Shown here one piece after another: positions 18,664 through 27,489 of a stretch of DNA of 64,000 nt. The notes under the pieces are model-generated. The model was not told the origin of the DNA. It saw only the letters and a program-made list of their open reading frames with translations, and did no database searches. The translations under genes were made by a program, and so were the position numbers. This DNA comes from Haladaptatus halobius. Lineage in GTDB: Archaea > Halobacteriota > Halobacteria > Halobacteriales > Haladaptataceae. Numbering within the stretch: position 1 is the stretch's first letter; each line of letters opens with the position of its first letter. The stretch spans positions 1,736,001 to 1,800,000 of the forward strand of contig NZ_CP085335.1 of the NCBI RefSeq assembly GCF_020618475.1, written 5' to 3'.

Positions 18664-20093
18664 AGGCGGTCGACGACCGTCTTTTCGTCCACCACGAGAT
18701 TGTAGGCTCCCTCGTCCTCGTTCCACAGCACGAGCGCGTCCTCGAACGAGAGTAGACTTCCGTACTCCGCGTCCCGGAGCGCGCGGTTGAGCGACGTCTC
18801 GTTCGTCAGCACCGCGAAGTGTCCGACCCTTTCGCTCCCGTCGCCAACTTTGAACACGTCGTTTCGCGTCTCGCCCTCTGACAGCGAGCGACTGAGTTTC
18901 ACCGCCACGAGGCTCACCCGTTCCGTGACGTGCCGCTCCATCTTCGCCATCTTCGCCGACCGGGCGAGGTCGGCGGTGAACTCCCGCCTGCGCGCGCCGT
19001 CGGTTCGGAGGACGACGTGCGAGAACTGCACGTCGACGTTGACGAACTCGCCGTCCCCGCCCGGTCGATTCCCGTCCGCACCGTCTTCGTCGTCCAGTCG
19101 AGCGCCCTCGTCCAATCGGCGCTGGAACGCCGGAACGTCGAGGTCGGGTTTCACGTCGAACGACCAACCCCTGTCGCTCGGCTCCTCGCCGGGCCAGAGT
19201 CGAAGGGTCGGCGAGTACACCGTCGTCCGGTCGGCGACGCTCCGCTCGATTTCCCGCAGGCCGGTGCTGGCGTTCTTGTCTGCCGGGGCGATAGCGACCA
19301 GCGACCCGTCCGGCGCGAGGAAGTCGAGATATTTTCGAACCACCGCTTCTGGGTCGTCCAGTTCATTCAGGACGTTGGCGAACAGCACGAGGTCGTACTC
19401 CCCTTCCGATTCGAACGCCTCCGCCGTCTCCCGGTGTACCGTCGCGTGAAAGTTCAGCCGTGTTTCTTCGAGCATCGCGGCGAGCACATCCGCTGTGTCG
19501 CCGGGTTCGACGGCGTGGTACTCCACGAGGGCGTCGTCCGGCAGAAAGTCGTGGAGACCGAGGGCGGGACCGCCGACCCCGGCACCCACGTCCAGCACGC
19601 GGAGTTTCCGGGGGAGCAGGCCGCGCTCCGCGAGTTCGGCCAACACGTACTGGACGACCGCGTAGTAGTCGGGTAGGTGATAGACGGCGTAGCCGAGCGC
19701 CACTCCGTAGTCGTACTCGACGGGGTTCTGCGCGAAGTAATCTTCCTTGAGGCCGCGAATCGTCTCGCGCAATTTTTCGCCCGACTCGTCGTCGGGCCAT
19801 CCCGCCCCGAACTCCGCGACGAGCAGGTCTTCCAGCTTTCTACCGTACTCCTCGGGAAACGACTCGACGCCCCGAAAGTCGGACTGTATCGGCTCCTCGG
19901 ACACCGGTTCGAAGGTGCCGTCGTCGCGCTCGACGAGACCGAGCGAGAACGCCTCCTCGCGGAGCAGTTGCCGAACGACCGCGGGGTGCGGTCGGCCTTC
20001 GACGTACTCGGCGATCTCGTCGGGGTCGACGGGGCGCACATCGCGGAGGTACAGCGCGTTCGACCGCACCTGCTCGCGCCGATCTGCGTTCAT
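18660..20093 (-). CDS. Rsm22-like small-subunit ribosome methyltransferase family protein
   Basis: This 477-residue class I SAM-dependent methyltransferase has an SAM-binding strand LRVLDVGAGVGGPALGLHD, an acidic EPGD ribose-binding turn and the motif FANVLNELDDPEAV. The N-terminal 150 residues form a helical domain (YYAVVQYVLAELAERGLLP leads into the Rossmann fold). A C-terminal beta region ends in LVVDEKTVVDRL. The closest family is Rsm22, linked in mitochondria to small-subunit assembly; the archaeal role is not established. The ATG overlaps the stop of tyrA as ATGA (20090-20093), so the two are co-transcribed. Confidence 0.8.
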   Translation of the reverse strand: MNADRREQVRSNALYLRDVRPVDPDEIAEYVEGRPHPAVVRQLLREEAFSLGLVERDDGTFEPVSEEPIQSDFRGVESFPEEYGRKLEDLLVAEFGAGWPDDESGEKLRETIRGLKEDYFAQNPVEYDYGVALGYAVYHLPDYYAVVQYVLAELAERGLLPRKLRVLDVGAGVGGPALGLHDFLPDDALVEYHAVEPGDTADVLAAMLEETRLNFHATVHRETAEAFESEGEYDLVLFANVLNELDDPEAVVRKYLDFLAPDGSLVAIAPADKNASTGLREIERSVADRTTVYSPTLRLWPGEEPSDRGWSFDVKPDLDVPAFQRRLDEGARLDDEDGADGNRPGGDGEFVNVDVQFSHVVLRTDGARRREFTADLARSAKMAKMERHVTERVSLVAVKLSRSLSEGETRNDVFKVGDGSERVGHFAVLTNETSLNRALRDAEYGSLLSFEDALVLWNEDEGAYNLVVDEKTVVDRL

Positions 20094-20845
20094 TCTCCCG
20101 CCTCCTCGTCCTCTTCACGGTACGCGTCCGCCTCCCGGTACAGTCGCTCGAACTTGGTCGGGTCGGCGTCCGCGAGTCGTCGCGCCGCGGTTGCGACTCC
20201 TTCGCCCCCGTCGAAGGTGGCCTGGATGTCGGCGTAGACGCGCGGGTCGCCGTCCGTAACTTGGGCCGCGAGGTCGGCGAGGTCGTCGTAGACCGGCGTC
20301 CGCAGTCCCTCTGGCACGGGGTCGGCCGCCAGCGCGAACGCGAGCACCGCGACGTGCGCGCCTGCCTGCACGGTCGCCATCGCCTCGTCGTGTTCCTCGG
20401 GCGTCGTCTCGACCAGCGCGTTGCCGCGCGATTCGAGGTCGGCGAGCAGGTCGTCGATGACCGGGCCGGGTTCGTCCGCGACGACCGCCACGTTGCCCGG
20501 CGCGTTCTCCGGGCCGAACAGGGGGTGGAGGCTCGCGCGCTCGCGGTCGGGGGCGTGCTCCGCCATCGCGGCCACGGAGTCGGCCATCACGCCCGAAACG
20601 TCCAACAGCGCGCGCTCGGCTTTCGGCGCGTGTTCCCTGATGGCCTCACCGACCGCGGGCATCGGCACGGCGAGACAGACCGCGTCGAAGGAGTCCTCCG
20701 CGTCCAGCGCGACCGCTCGCCCGCCGAGTTCCTTCGCTGCGTCCTCCGCGACCGCCGGATCCGCGTCGGCGAACGCGAGGTCGCGGTCTATCGACTCGGC
20801 GAACCAGCGACCCATCGCGCCCGCCCCCACGACGAGTACGTTCAT
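20090..20845 (-). CDS. tyrA: Prephenate/arogenate dehydrogenase family protein
   Basis: This is a 251-residue NAD(P)-binding protein starting NVLVVGAGAMGRWFAESI, with a DAD acidic turn at the second strand and VCLAVPMPAVGEAI further on. LLDVSGVMADSVAAM and the active-site SLHPLFGPENAP segment (His and Pro conserved) identify the TyrA family, which makes the tyrosine precursor from prephenate. aroA and aroC lie 10 kb away on the other strand. A chorismate mutase domain is absent. Confidence 0.87.
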   Translation of the reverse strand: MNVLVVGAGAMGRWFAESIDRDLAFADADPAVAEDAAKELGGRAVALDAEDSFDAVCLAVPMPAVGEAIREHAPKAERALLDVSGVMADSVAAMAEHAPDRERASLHPLFGPENAPGNVAVVADEPGPVIDDLLADLESRGNALVETTPEEHDEAMATVQAGAHVAVLAFALAADPVPEGLRTPVYDDLADLAAQVTDGDPRVYADIQATFDGGEGVATAARRLADADPTKFERLYREADAYREEDEEAGE

Positions 20846-21131
20846 CGGATTTTGGTTGGCGGGGTTGGCTGAAAAGGTGTTCGTTTGTCGTGGTTTCTCA
20901 TCGTGACAGTCGGTCCATCTTCGAACTCGTGGACCGCGCTCCTTTCGAAACGAACTCGGTTACTCCAGCGGGCCGGGCGATCCGCCGAAAAAGATGGGTG
21001 AGACTCAACTACGTGGAATCTTCCACCAGTGGTGTTATGTACATCGCTTCAGTAGTTCCCTCTATGCCGGAGCGGTACTGTGATTAATACTCGGGATACA
21101 AATAAAACACCGCTACAAAGCGCTGCGAGTT

Positions 21132-21145
21132 GTTCAGAACTGAAC
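21132..21145. repeat. Inverted repeat GTTCAG-AA-CTGAAC
   Basis: Six-base arms are separated by two bases (GTTCAGAACTGAAC). The size and symmetry fit a binding site for a dimeric winged-helix regulator, such as the ArsR-like protein encoded 230 bases downstream. It is also compatible with chance. Confidence 0.45.
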
Positions 21146-21151
21146 ACCGTA

Positions 21152-21169
21152 CGGCGGTTCCAACCGCCG
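21152..21169. repeat. Inverted repeat CGGCGGTT-CC-AACCGCCG
   Basis: Perfect eight-base arms have a two-base centre and lie seven bases after the preceding palindrome. The stem is GC-rich enough to act as an RNA hairpin, while the near symmetry also suits an operator. No T-run follows, so a terminator is unlikely. Confidence 0.5.
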
Positions 21170-21377
21170 GTCGGTTCACCAGTTACGTCGAACACGTCCT
21201 TCGAAAGACCGTTCGTATCGACCACCGTTTTTAGCGGTCACGTTTCCCGATGGCCAGAAATCGTCCTCCAGGGGTGCGAGGATAGCGAGTTGCGTATCTC
21301 CATCCGCGGCGGAGTCGGACCGAGCGCGAACGAGCGACTATCCCCCTTCTACCACCCCCCGAAAACCCACATGAGCG

Positions 21378-21758
21378 ATGATGACACCGACGAATACATC
21401 GGTCGAACCGGAAGTGATCATCGAACTCGTTTCACGAGAAGCTCCGCGCTGTATCCTTGCGATGGCAAGCGACCAGTCGTATACCGCCGAAGAACTCGCC
21501 GACGAATATGATGTCTCGACACCGACCGTCTATCGCCACGTCGGTGTCCTGCAAGAACACGGTTTTCTCGAAGAGACGATTCGAATCGACCGATTCGGTG
21601 ACCATCGGAAGGCGTACGAAACGACGCTCGAGCGTGTCTGTCTCACTTTCGTAGACGGGATGGTTGGTGCGGACATTCACGTTCGACAAGATTTCATCGA
21701 TAAATTCAGTAGTTTCTGGAGCGACTTGGAGCAATCCGGAATAGAACTGCGGTGGTAA
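21378..21758 (+). CDS. ArsR-like winged-helix transcriptional regulator
   Basis: This 126-residue protein has a winged helix at about residues 20-80: ILAMASDQSYTAEELADEYD, then STPTVYRHVGVLQEHGFLEE as the recognition helix and wing. The C-terminal part carries a helical stretch (QDFIDKFSSFWSDLEQSG) that may dimerise. Two adjacent ATGs (21378, 21381) are possible starts. The gene for a small three-helix membrane protein follows directly, a pairing that appears a second time at 63299-63866. Confidence 0.85.
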   Translation: MMTPTNTSVEPEVIIELVSREAPRCILAMASDQSYTAEELADEYDVSTPTVYRHVGVLQEHGFLEETIRIDRFGDHRKAYETTLERVCLTFVDGMVGADIHVRQDFIDKFSSFWSDLEQSGIELRW

Positions 21759-21763
21759 CTCGT

Positions 21764-22072
21764 ATGATCCTCGCAACCTCATCGGAGATATGGATACTGA
21801 CGCTCATCCGAATCCTGCTGGTCGGACTCGCCGGGGGGTTCGCCGTCGTCAGTTACCTCGCCTATCGGCGTGAACGAACTCGGTCCCTCCTCGGAGCCAT
21901 CTTCGGCTTGGGCATGATATCCCTCGGTCTAATCATCGAACTCGCGTACGAAATCGGTATCAAGGGCAGCTTTTTCCTCACGGAAGCGGAAGTCGTCCGC
22001 CTGCAGCTCATCGAAGGTCTCTTTCTCATCGTCGGATTCGTCGTTCTGTTCTACTCGATTAGTAGACGCTGA
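21764..22072 (+). CDS. Small three-helix membrane protein (DUF7521-like)
   Basis: The 102-residue protein from the ATG at 21764 has three hydrophobic helices: WILTLIRILLVGLAGGFAVV, LLGAIFGLGMISLGLIIELA and LIEGLFLIVGFVVLFY, with a basic YRRERTR loop after the first. An in-frame GTG at 21752 would overlap the regulator stop by seven bases. The size and order match the haloarchaeal membrane family usually encoded beside ArsR-like regulators. The likely role is a membrane partner or target of the regulator; the actual activity is unknown. Confidence 0.8.
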   Translation: MILATSSEIWILTLIRILLVGLAGGFAVVSYLAYRRERTRSLLGAIFGLGMISLGLIIELAYEIGIKGSFFLTEAEVVRLQLIEGLFLIVGFVVLFYSISRR

Positions 22073-22299
22073 CACCGTCCGAACGACGAGCGCCCATCCC
22101 GACGTTTCTCACCGTGATTTCGAGGCGGATTCGGGGTCGTTGTACCCAGTTCTCATCCCCACGAATCCGCCGCGGGTAAACACTCGTTGGAAAATCGCTG
22201 GCGGGGATTTTGAACTCACTTAAATTCTGGCTTCGACTGCAACGGATGAAGCCGCACTGGTGGGTTAATTCTCCTTCGGGTCGTTTGTTTTGACGTAGT

Positions 22300-22873
22300 A
22301 TGAATCGACGAAAGCTCCTCAAGTCGACGGGCGTAGCGGCGGCAAGTCTCTCGGTGGCCGGATGCCTCGACGACTTATCCGGCGGGTCGGGCGGATAAGA
22401 CAAGGGAGACGAAACCGTCGATACCGAGAATCCCGGTTGTTCGACATCGACTCGAACGTGCTCGAAGAAAAGATGGAGAAGGAAGTGACGATTACCCAGT
22501 CGGTTCTATACCGAACGTCCGAAAACTTCGGCGTTTCGTTCACGGTGAAAAACAAGACGGGTGCACCGTTGAGCGATGTGACGGTTCACGCTCGGCTATT
22601 GAACAAGAAGGACGAACCGATCGATACGTTCGAGACGGCGCTTTCCGAAGCGGAATCGATCGTCGACCTCGACTCCAACGAGAAATGGAACGGCGAGATC
22701 GTCTTCGAGGACACGGACCCGAACGTCGTACTCAAGGACGTCAAAGCGTACGAAATCTGGGCGACCGCCCAAGCCGAGCAAACGGTAACCGACGACGGTT
22801 CCGGCGGAAACGCCTCGTCCGGAAACGCGACGAACGGCGATAACTCGACGAGCGGAACAACTCCTCGTCGTAA
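22300..22873 (+). pseudogene. Decayed Tat-type lipoprotein (FxLYD-like domain), stop plus frameshifts
   Basis: The ATG at 22300 starts a clear lipoprotein signal (NRRKLLKSTGVAAA, lipobox SVAGC), but an in-frame TAA at 22396-22398 ends it after 32 codons. The same frame then continues with acidic haloarchaeal sequence (DKGDETVDTENPG). Near 22437 the coding signal moves to another frame, which encodes LFDIDSNVLEEKME and a beta-rich domain with VSFTVKNKTGAPLSDVTVHA, like FxLYD extracellular domains. A further one-base loss near 22857 would restore a GNNSSS end and a TAA at 22871. Two frame breaks plus a stop argue for real decay. The intact homologue would be an extracellular lipoprotein. Confidence 0.78.
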
Positions 22874-23000
22874 AGCGCTCGACGGGCAAGAAAACGGAAT
22901 TTTTTCGGGGTTACATTCGAAGTAGCGACGGGTCTCACAGTCCGTCGGAGCGACTCCTCCACCGATGGCACGACGTCCCCTCGGTTGTACCCGGTGCGTT

Positions 23001-24353
23001 TCAGCGTTTCGCCGGATGATCGTCCGCGAGATACCGCCGCCCGAGCACGTTCTCTCGGAGCGTCTCGCCCTCGTACTCCTCGCGCACGAGACCGCGCTCG
23101 CGCAGTTCCGGCACCACCAACTCCACGAAGTCCCGGAGCGTTCCGGGGCGGACGATCTCTTTTACGTTGAAGCCGGTGACTCCCGTCTCCTCGCGCCAGC
23201 GTTCGAGTTCGTCCGCGACCTGTTCGGGCGACCCCACCACGACCGGGGAGGTGGAGCCGAGGCCGCAGAACTCCGCCACGTCCCGAACCGTCCAATCGCG
23301 CTCCGGGGCGTGTTTGGTGAGGGCGTTGACCGCGCCCTGAATCGCCTCGGTTTCGATGTGCTCGACGCGCTGGTCGGGCGCGAGTTCCGAGAAGTCCAAA
23401 TCCATGAACCCGCCGAGGAGGGTCAAGGTCGCCTCGTAATCGACGTTCTCGCGGTACTTCTCGTACTTCGCCTGTGCGACCTCTTCCGTCTCGCCGACGA
23501 CGGGCGCGATACCGGCGAAGAATGCGAGGTTGTCGCCGTCTCGTCCCCACTCCTCGGCGCGCTCCCGCACGTCCTCGACGTAACTCCGGACGGCCTCCTC
23601 GGTGGGCTGGCTGACGAACAGCGCCTCCGCGTTTCGGGCGGCGAAGTTTCGCCCGCGGTCGGACGACCCGGCCTGGTAGAGGACGGGCGTGCGCTGGGGC
23701 GAGGGTTCGCAGGAGTGCGGGCCGGGCACCGAGAAGTGGTCGCCCTCGAAGCCGATAGCGTGCACCTTCTCGGGGTCGGTGTAGCGTCTCGCCTCGGCGT
23801 CTCGAACCACGGCGTCGTCCTCCCAGCTATCCTCCCATAGGCGATAGCAGACCTGCACGAACTCCTCGGCGCGGTCGTAGCGCGCGTCGTGTTCCATCCG
23901 CTCGTCGAGGCCGAGGTTCTCGGCGGCGCTTTCGAGGTACGAGGTGACGACGTTGAACGCGAGTCGCCCGTCGGTGACGTGGTCTAACGTCGAGAGTTCG
24001 CGGGCGAGTTGGTAGGGGTGGACGTAGGTGGTCGAGCGTGTGACCGCGAAGCCGAGGTGGTCGGTGACGCTCGCCATCGCCGGGACGAGCAGTTCCGGGT
24101 CGTTCGCCGGGGTCTGGACGGCCTTCTCGATGGCGGTGTCGCGGCTCCCGCCGAACACGTCGTAGATGCCCCGCACGTCGGCGAAGAAGACGGCGTCGAA
24201 CCCCCCGCGCTCCGCGAGACGGGCGACCTCCTGCCAGTAGTCCAACTCGGTGTAGCGGTGGGACTGGTCGCCCGGCGTGCGCCAGTTGCCCGCCGTCACG
24301 TGCTCGACGGCGTTCATCGTGAACAGGTTGAAGTGGATGGTCTCGTCGGTCAT
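23001..24353 (-). CDS. LLM-class flavin-dependent monooxygenase (NtaA/SnaA/DszA type)
   Basis: This is a 450-residue bacterial-luciferase-like TIM-barrel enzyme that uses reduced flavin from a separate reductase. Family markers are SHRYTELDYWQEVARLAERG, FAVTRSTTYVHPYQLARELS, the GRLAFNVVTSYLESAAENLG segment, and VLYQAGSSDRGRNFAARNAE for FMN binding. VVVGSPEQVADELERW near the C-terminus is also typical. The NtaA/DszA group oxidises chelators or organosulfur compounds, but the substrate cannot be inferred from sequence. No flavin reductase gene is adjacent. It is a single leftward gene. Confidence 0.88.
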   Translation of the reverse strand: MTDETIHFNLFTMNAVEHVTAGNWRTPGDQSHRYTELDYWQEVARLAERGGFDAVFFADVRGIYDVFGGSRDTAIEKAVQTPANDPELLVPAMASVTDHLGFAVTRSTTYVHPYQLARELSTLDHVTDGRLAFNVVTSYLESAAENLGLDERMEHDARYDRAEEFVQVCYRLWEDSWEDDAVVRDAEARRYTDPEKVHAIGFEGDHFSVPGPHSCEPSPQRTPVLYQAGSSDRGRNFAARNAEALFVSQPTEEAVRSYVEDVRERAEEWGRDGDNLAFFAGIAPVVGETEEVAQAKYEKYRENVDYEATLTLLGGFMDLDFSELAPDQRVEHIETEAIQGAVNALTKHAPERDWTVRDVAEFCGLGSTSPVVVGSPEQVADELERWREETGVTGFNVKEIVRPGTLRDFVELVVPELRERGLVREEYEGETLRENVLGRRYLADDHPAKR

Positions 24354-25159
24354 CGTACTCGTTGGTCATGAGACGCGTTCGAGCGAGGAAAGGTGGCCCG
24401 GAGGCGGCAGGCTTGTCCGTCATCTGAGTTGCTGGGGGTTTAACTGTCGTGTTCCCGGTGTAACCCCGGAATCGAGGTGACGACAAATAACCGAAATCAC
24501 CTACGTACTCCGTTGCGATAAACGAGTTACCGCAGGAGCGTCGTGCTCAAAAGCCTCCGGGCGCTCGTTCGCTCCTTCGTCGTTCACGAGAACACCCGGT
24601 CCCTTTCAGTCCCACCCCGCACCACACCGCATCTGCCACCGCCCGCACCCTCCTCAATCGATTGCGCGTGGTTCGAGAAAGCTTCGCTCTGTCGTCATCA
24701 CGAAATCGAAGATTTCCGAACGACTTCGCTCACGTTCGTTCGCTCCTGTGCTCATCCCTCGCATGGTGTCCGACGGTGGCGGCGAGGCCAGCGGTCAGCC
24801 GAGCCGCCACATCAATGCGCGCCGCGTCGTTCGTCCGGCCGGCCGCCGGGGTTGCGCCAGCGCGCTGCGCGCGAGGGGTGAGCGAAGCGAACACCGAGCG
24901 CCTTACCGAGCTGGCGGGGAGGAGTGGGGACACTGGCGGTTGCGGTGGCGGTTCCTCGGCGGACTGAAGGAGTGAGCGCGCTCCGCGAGCCCCGGCGAAG
25001 CTCCCGCGAGCGAACGAACGTGAGCGAGATGAAGCGCGCAGCGAAGCGGGGGAGCGGGTGAGGGCTTTTGAGGTCACGAAAACGGTAGTCGATTCGCGTT
25101 AAACCACTCCCAAGAAGCGTGAGAGAATTTTCGGACGACTCGAAAGACCGAACTCCGAT
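24354..25159. other. Intergenic region between monooxygenase and ATP-grasp genes
   Basis: About 800 bases lack any credible gene: all open frames are rich in Arg/Pro/Ser and carry none of the acidic bias of real genes here. Most of the length is taken up by a repeat-like block at 24541-25077, described separately. The first 180 bases include low-GC stretches that could hold the monooxygenase promoter. Confidence 0.55.
24541..25077. repeat. Candidate non-coding repeat element with inverted ends
   Basis: The left end reads CGTGCTCAAAAGCCTCCGGG and the right end, near 25046-25077, is its imperfect inverse (GAGGGCTTTTGAGGTCACG). Inside are many GAGCGAACGAACGTGAGCGA-like runs and their reverse complements. 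The block is about 540 bases with no coding signal. Such terminally inverted, gene-free blocks often belong to a dispersed MITE-like family, but only one copy is in this window, so mobility is an inference. Confidence 0.4.
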
Positions 25160-26392
25160 TTAGCAGGAGCAGTAGTACTCGCCCGTCCCGAACTCGGTCT
25201 TCATGAGCCGGTACGCCGGATTCGGATCGCTCGGCCGATACACCCCGGTCGTCAAGCCCTCCGATTCCTCGAATCCGCCGGACAACAGTGACTCCCACTG
25301 CCCCGTCGAAAGCACGTCCGAGAAACCGGCATCGCTTGCAAGGAGTTTCAGGTAGTCCGCGATGTAGACCCACGTCACGTCGCCGACGTTGCCCGCCTCG
25401 AACTCCTCGCCGACCGTCTCGGCGTAGGCGGCCCCCGGCAGGTCGGCACCCGCCTGCACCGGCAGACTTATCCACTTCCACGGGCGGGTGTTGATGTCCA
25501 ACAGGACGTACTCCTCCCGCGATTCGTCGTAGACGAACTCGGACTCGCTGATGCCGTGGTAGCCCGTCTCCTCCAGCACCGACAGGGCGCGGGCTTCCAC
25601 CTCAGGCCTGTCGGTTCCGCGGACGAGGCAGGACGTGCCGAACGCCCGCGGATACCGAACGCGGGCGTTGCCAACGAAGGTGACGGGGTCGCCCTCTCGC
25701 GGAACGTAGGACGCGAGCGAGCAGTCCCGCCCCACCGCGATGGGAATCTTTTCTTGTGCCATGACGTTGATGCCGGCGTCCTCGGCCATCGCAACCACGT
25801 CCAGAAGCTCCTTCCTGTCCCCCACCTCGATCACGTTCGTCCCGACCGCTTCCTCGAACTCCCTCTTGAGCGCGGGTTTGACGACCAGCGGGAAGCCCAG
25901 AGCGTCCGCCGCCTCGTCCGGGTCGGTATCCGAGAGGCGGTACGTCTCGGGGTACGGGATGCCCAGTTCCTCGGCTTTCGCGTACAACGACTCCTTGTCG
26001 AGGACGGCGTCGATGGTCTCTCGGCCGGCGAAGGGGAGTTGGACGCCCTCTGGTTCGGTTCGGGCGAAGGCGTGCACCCACTCGTCCATGCAGGGGAACG
26101 CGACCGGTTCGTGACCCAGTTCGGCGGCGAGGGCTTCCACGTCCTCGCGGAACCCCTCGCGGTCGTCCAAGGGGTAGGTCACTTGTCCCGCGAAATCCAC
26201 GGCGTCGGAATACGGGGCGACGCCTTTCCCGTTGCGGTCGACGGTGATGATGGGTACGTCGTGCGCGGAGAGCGCGCGTGCGACGCTCAAACCGGTCACG
26301 TGTGCGTTGCAGACTATCGCCGGCGGCTTTTCGAAGGTCGTCTCCGCCACCGCCTCGCGGAGACCGTTGAACGAGCGAAATTCGTCGGCCAT
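25160..26392 (-). CDS. ATP-grasp carboxylate-amine ligase
   Basis: This 410-residue ATP-grasp protein joins a carboxylate to an amine through an acyl-phosphate. The pre-ATP-grasp domain starts PPAIVCNAHVTGLSVARALS, and the ATP-binding loop is FPLVVKPALKREFEE near residue 168. The metal-binding region is YVLLDINTRPWKW with acidic and Asn ligands. The C-terminus ends in YYCSC, an unusual Cys pair. The two substrates are unknown. It is transcribed leftward with no obvious operon partner. Confidence 0.82.
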   Translation of the reverse strand: MADEFRSFNGLREAVAETTFEKPPAIVCNAHVTGLSVARALSAHDVPIITVDRNGKGVAPYSDAVDFAGQVTYPLDDREGFREDVEALAAELGHEPVAFPCMDEWVHAFARTEPEGVQLPFAGRETIDAVLDKESLYAKAEELGIPYPETYRLSDTDPDEAADALGFPLVVKPALKREFEEAVGTNVIEVGDRKELLDVVAMAEDAGINVMAQEKIPIAVGRDCSLASYVPREGDPVTFVGNARVRYPRAFGTSCLVRGTDRPEVEARALSVLEETGYHGISESEFVYDESREEYVLLDINTRPWKWISLPVQAGADLPGAAYAETVGEEFEAGNVGDVTWVYIADYLKLLASDAGFSDVLSTGQWESLLSGGFEESEGLTTGVYRPSDPNPAYRLMKTEFGTGEYYCSC

Positions 26393-26526
26393 GTATCGCC
26401 CTTCTCGAAGCGCGGTTAAAGGCTATCCGACTGGGCGAGAACCTCCGGTTTCTCGGAGCCGAAATCGTGTCGAGGACTGTCAACACGATGAACGCAGTTA
26501 TGCTCGACCGTCGCGTTCGTGCTACC

Positions 26527-27419
26527 GTGTCACGAACGCGCACCATCGCGGCGTTCCTCCTGCTCGCCGCTCTCTGAGGGAGTTCGTTCGCCGCGATTCG
26601 CGTCGGCGTCTCCGACGTTCCGCCGGTGTTGTTCGCGGCGCTTCGGTTCTATCTCGCCGGGGCGGCGATGTTGGCGTACGCAATGGTCTCCCAATCGCGG
26701 TGGCGGCCGCGCGGCGAGGACTAGAAGTCGGTCGGGGTCGGCGGGGCGCTGTTCGTCGCGGCCCATCACGCCTTCCTCTTCGTCGGCGAGCAGTACGTTA
26801 CGAGCGCAGTTGCGGGAGTCATCATCAGTCTCGATCCCTGCTGGCGGCGGGGTTTTCTGCGCTCCTGCTTCCCGAGGAGCGACTGTCCTCGCTCGGGATC
26901 GCGGGACTCCTGCTCGGTCTCGTCGGGACAAGTATCGTGGCGAATCCCGACTCGGGAACCGTCTTCGGAGCCGACTTCCGCGGGGTCGTCCTGGTCTTCT
27001 TCGCCGCCGCCGCGTTCGCCCTCGGCGCGGTGCTCACCCGACGACTGCGAACCGACCTTCCCGTCGCGTCGATGCAAGCGTGGATGATGCTGGCCGGGGC
27101 ACCCCTCCTTTACGCGGTCAGCGTCGCACTACCGGGCGAATCGCCGTCGGCCGTGGCGTGGACGACCGACGCAGTTCTCGCGCTCGGCTACTTCGCGTTC
27201 GTCGCGGGCGGCGTCGGCTTCTTGCTCTACTGCGACCTGCTCGACCGACTCGCCCCAGTCGAAATTAATCTGGTCGGTTACGTCGCCCCTGTCTTCACCG
27301 CCCTCTCAGGGTGGGTCGTCCTCGGAGAATCAGTTGCGGGGAGCACGCTCGCGGGATTCGTCGTCATCGTCGCCGGATTCGCGCTGGTGAAGCGACGGGC
27401 GCTGGCCGACGCGCTCTGA
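26527..27419 (+). pseudogene. Decayed EamA/DMT-family transporter
   Basis: Read through its lesions, this encodes a ten-helix drug/metabolite transporter. Two in-frame stops fall where conserved Trp codons are expected: TGA at 26575-26577 (LLAAL-stop-GSSFAAI, where the family has WGSSF) and TAG at 26722-26724. Around 26833-26845 the frame shifts, after which LAAGFSALLLPEERLSSLG and FALGAVLTRRL continue to a normal stop at 27419. The start could be GTG 26527 or an in-frame ATG at 26488 or 26500. An intact copy would export small metabolites or amino acids. Confidence 0.85.
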
Positions 27420-27489
27420 AATCCACGCCAGCCGGACTACGGTACGAACTCGGCACCGCGAACGCATCCCGATCGGCGTTCGTCGGTCG

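Larger units (their letters stand above)
20846..21377. other. Long intergenic region with two short palindromes
   Basis: These 532 bases hold no convincing gene; the open frames crossing it are neutral and rich in Ser/Thr/Arg, unlike local proteins. A/T-rich stretches occur at about 21078-21112 (ATTAATACTCGGG, AAATAAAAC) and could be a promoter for the regulator starting at 21378, leaving a leader of about 260 bases. Two inverted repeats lie inside that leader and are listed separately. Confidence 0.5.

Noticed and set aside
21080..21511. 143-codon frame crossing into the ArsR-like gene
   Set aside because: Its residues lack coding character and it runs over the regulator's own start in another frame.
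24541..25077. CRISPR array in the repeat-rich block
   Set aside because: The repeated units are short, variable and in both orientations with no regular spacers. No cas genes are nearby.
26575..26724. TGA and TAG in the EamA gene as selenocysteine or pyrrolysine codons
   Set aside because: They replace Trp rather than a catalytic residue, no recoding hairpin is visible, and a frameshift follows, so decay is simpler.
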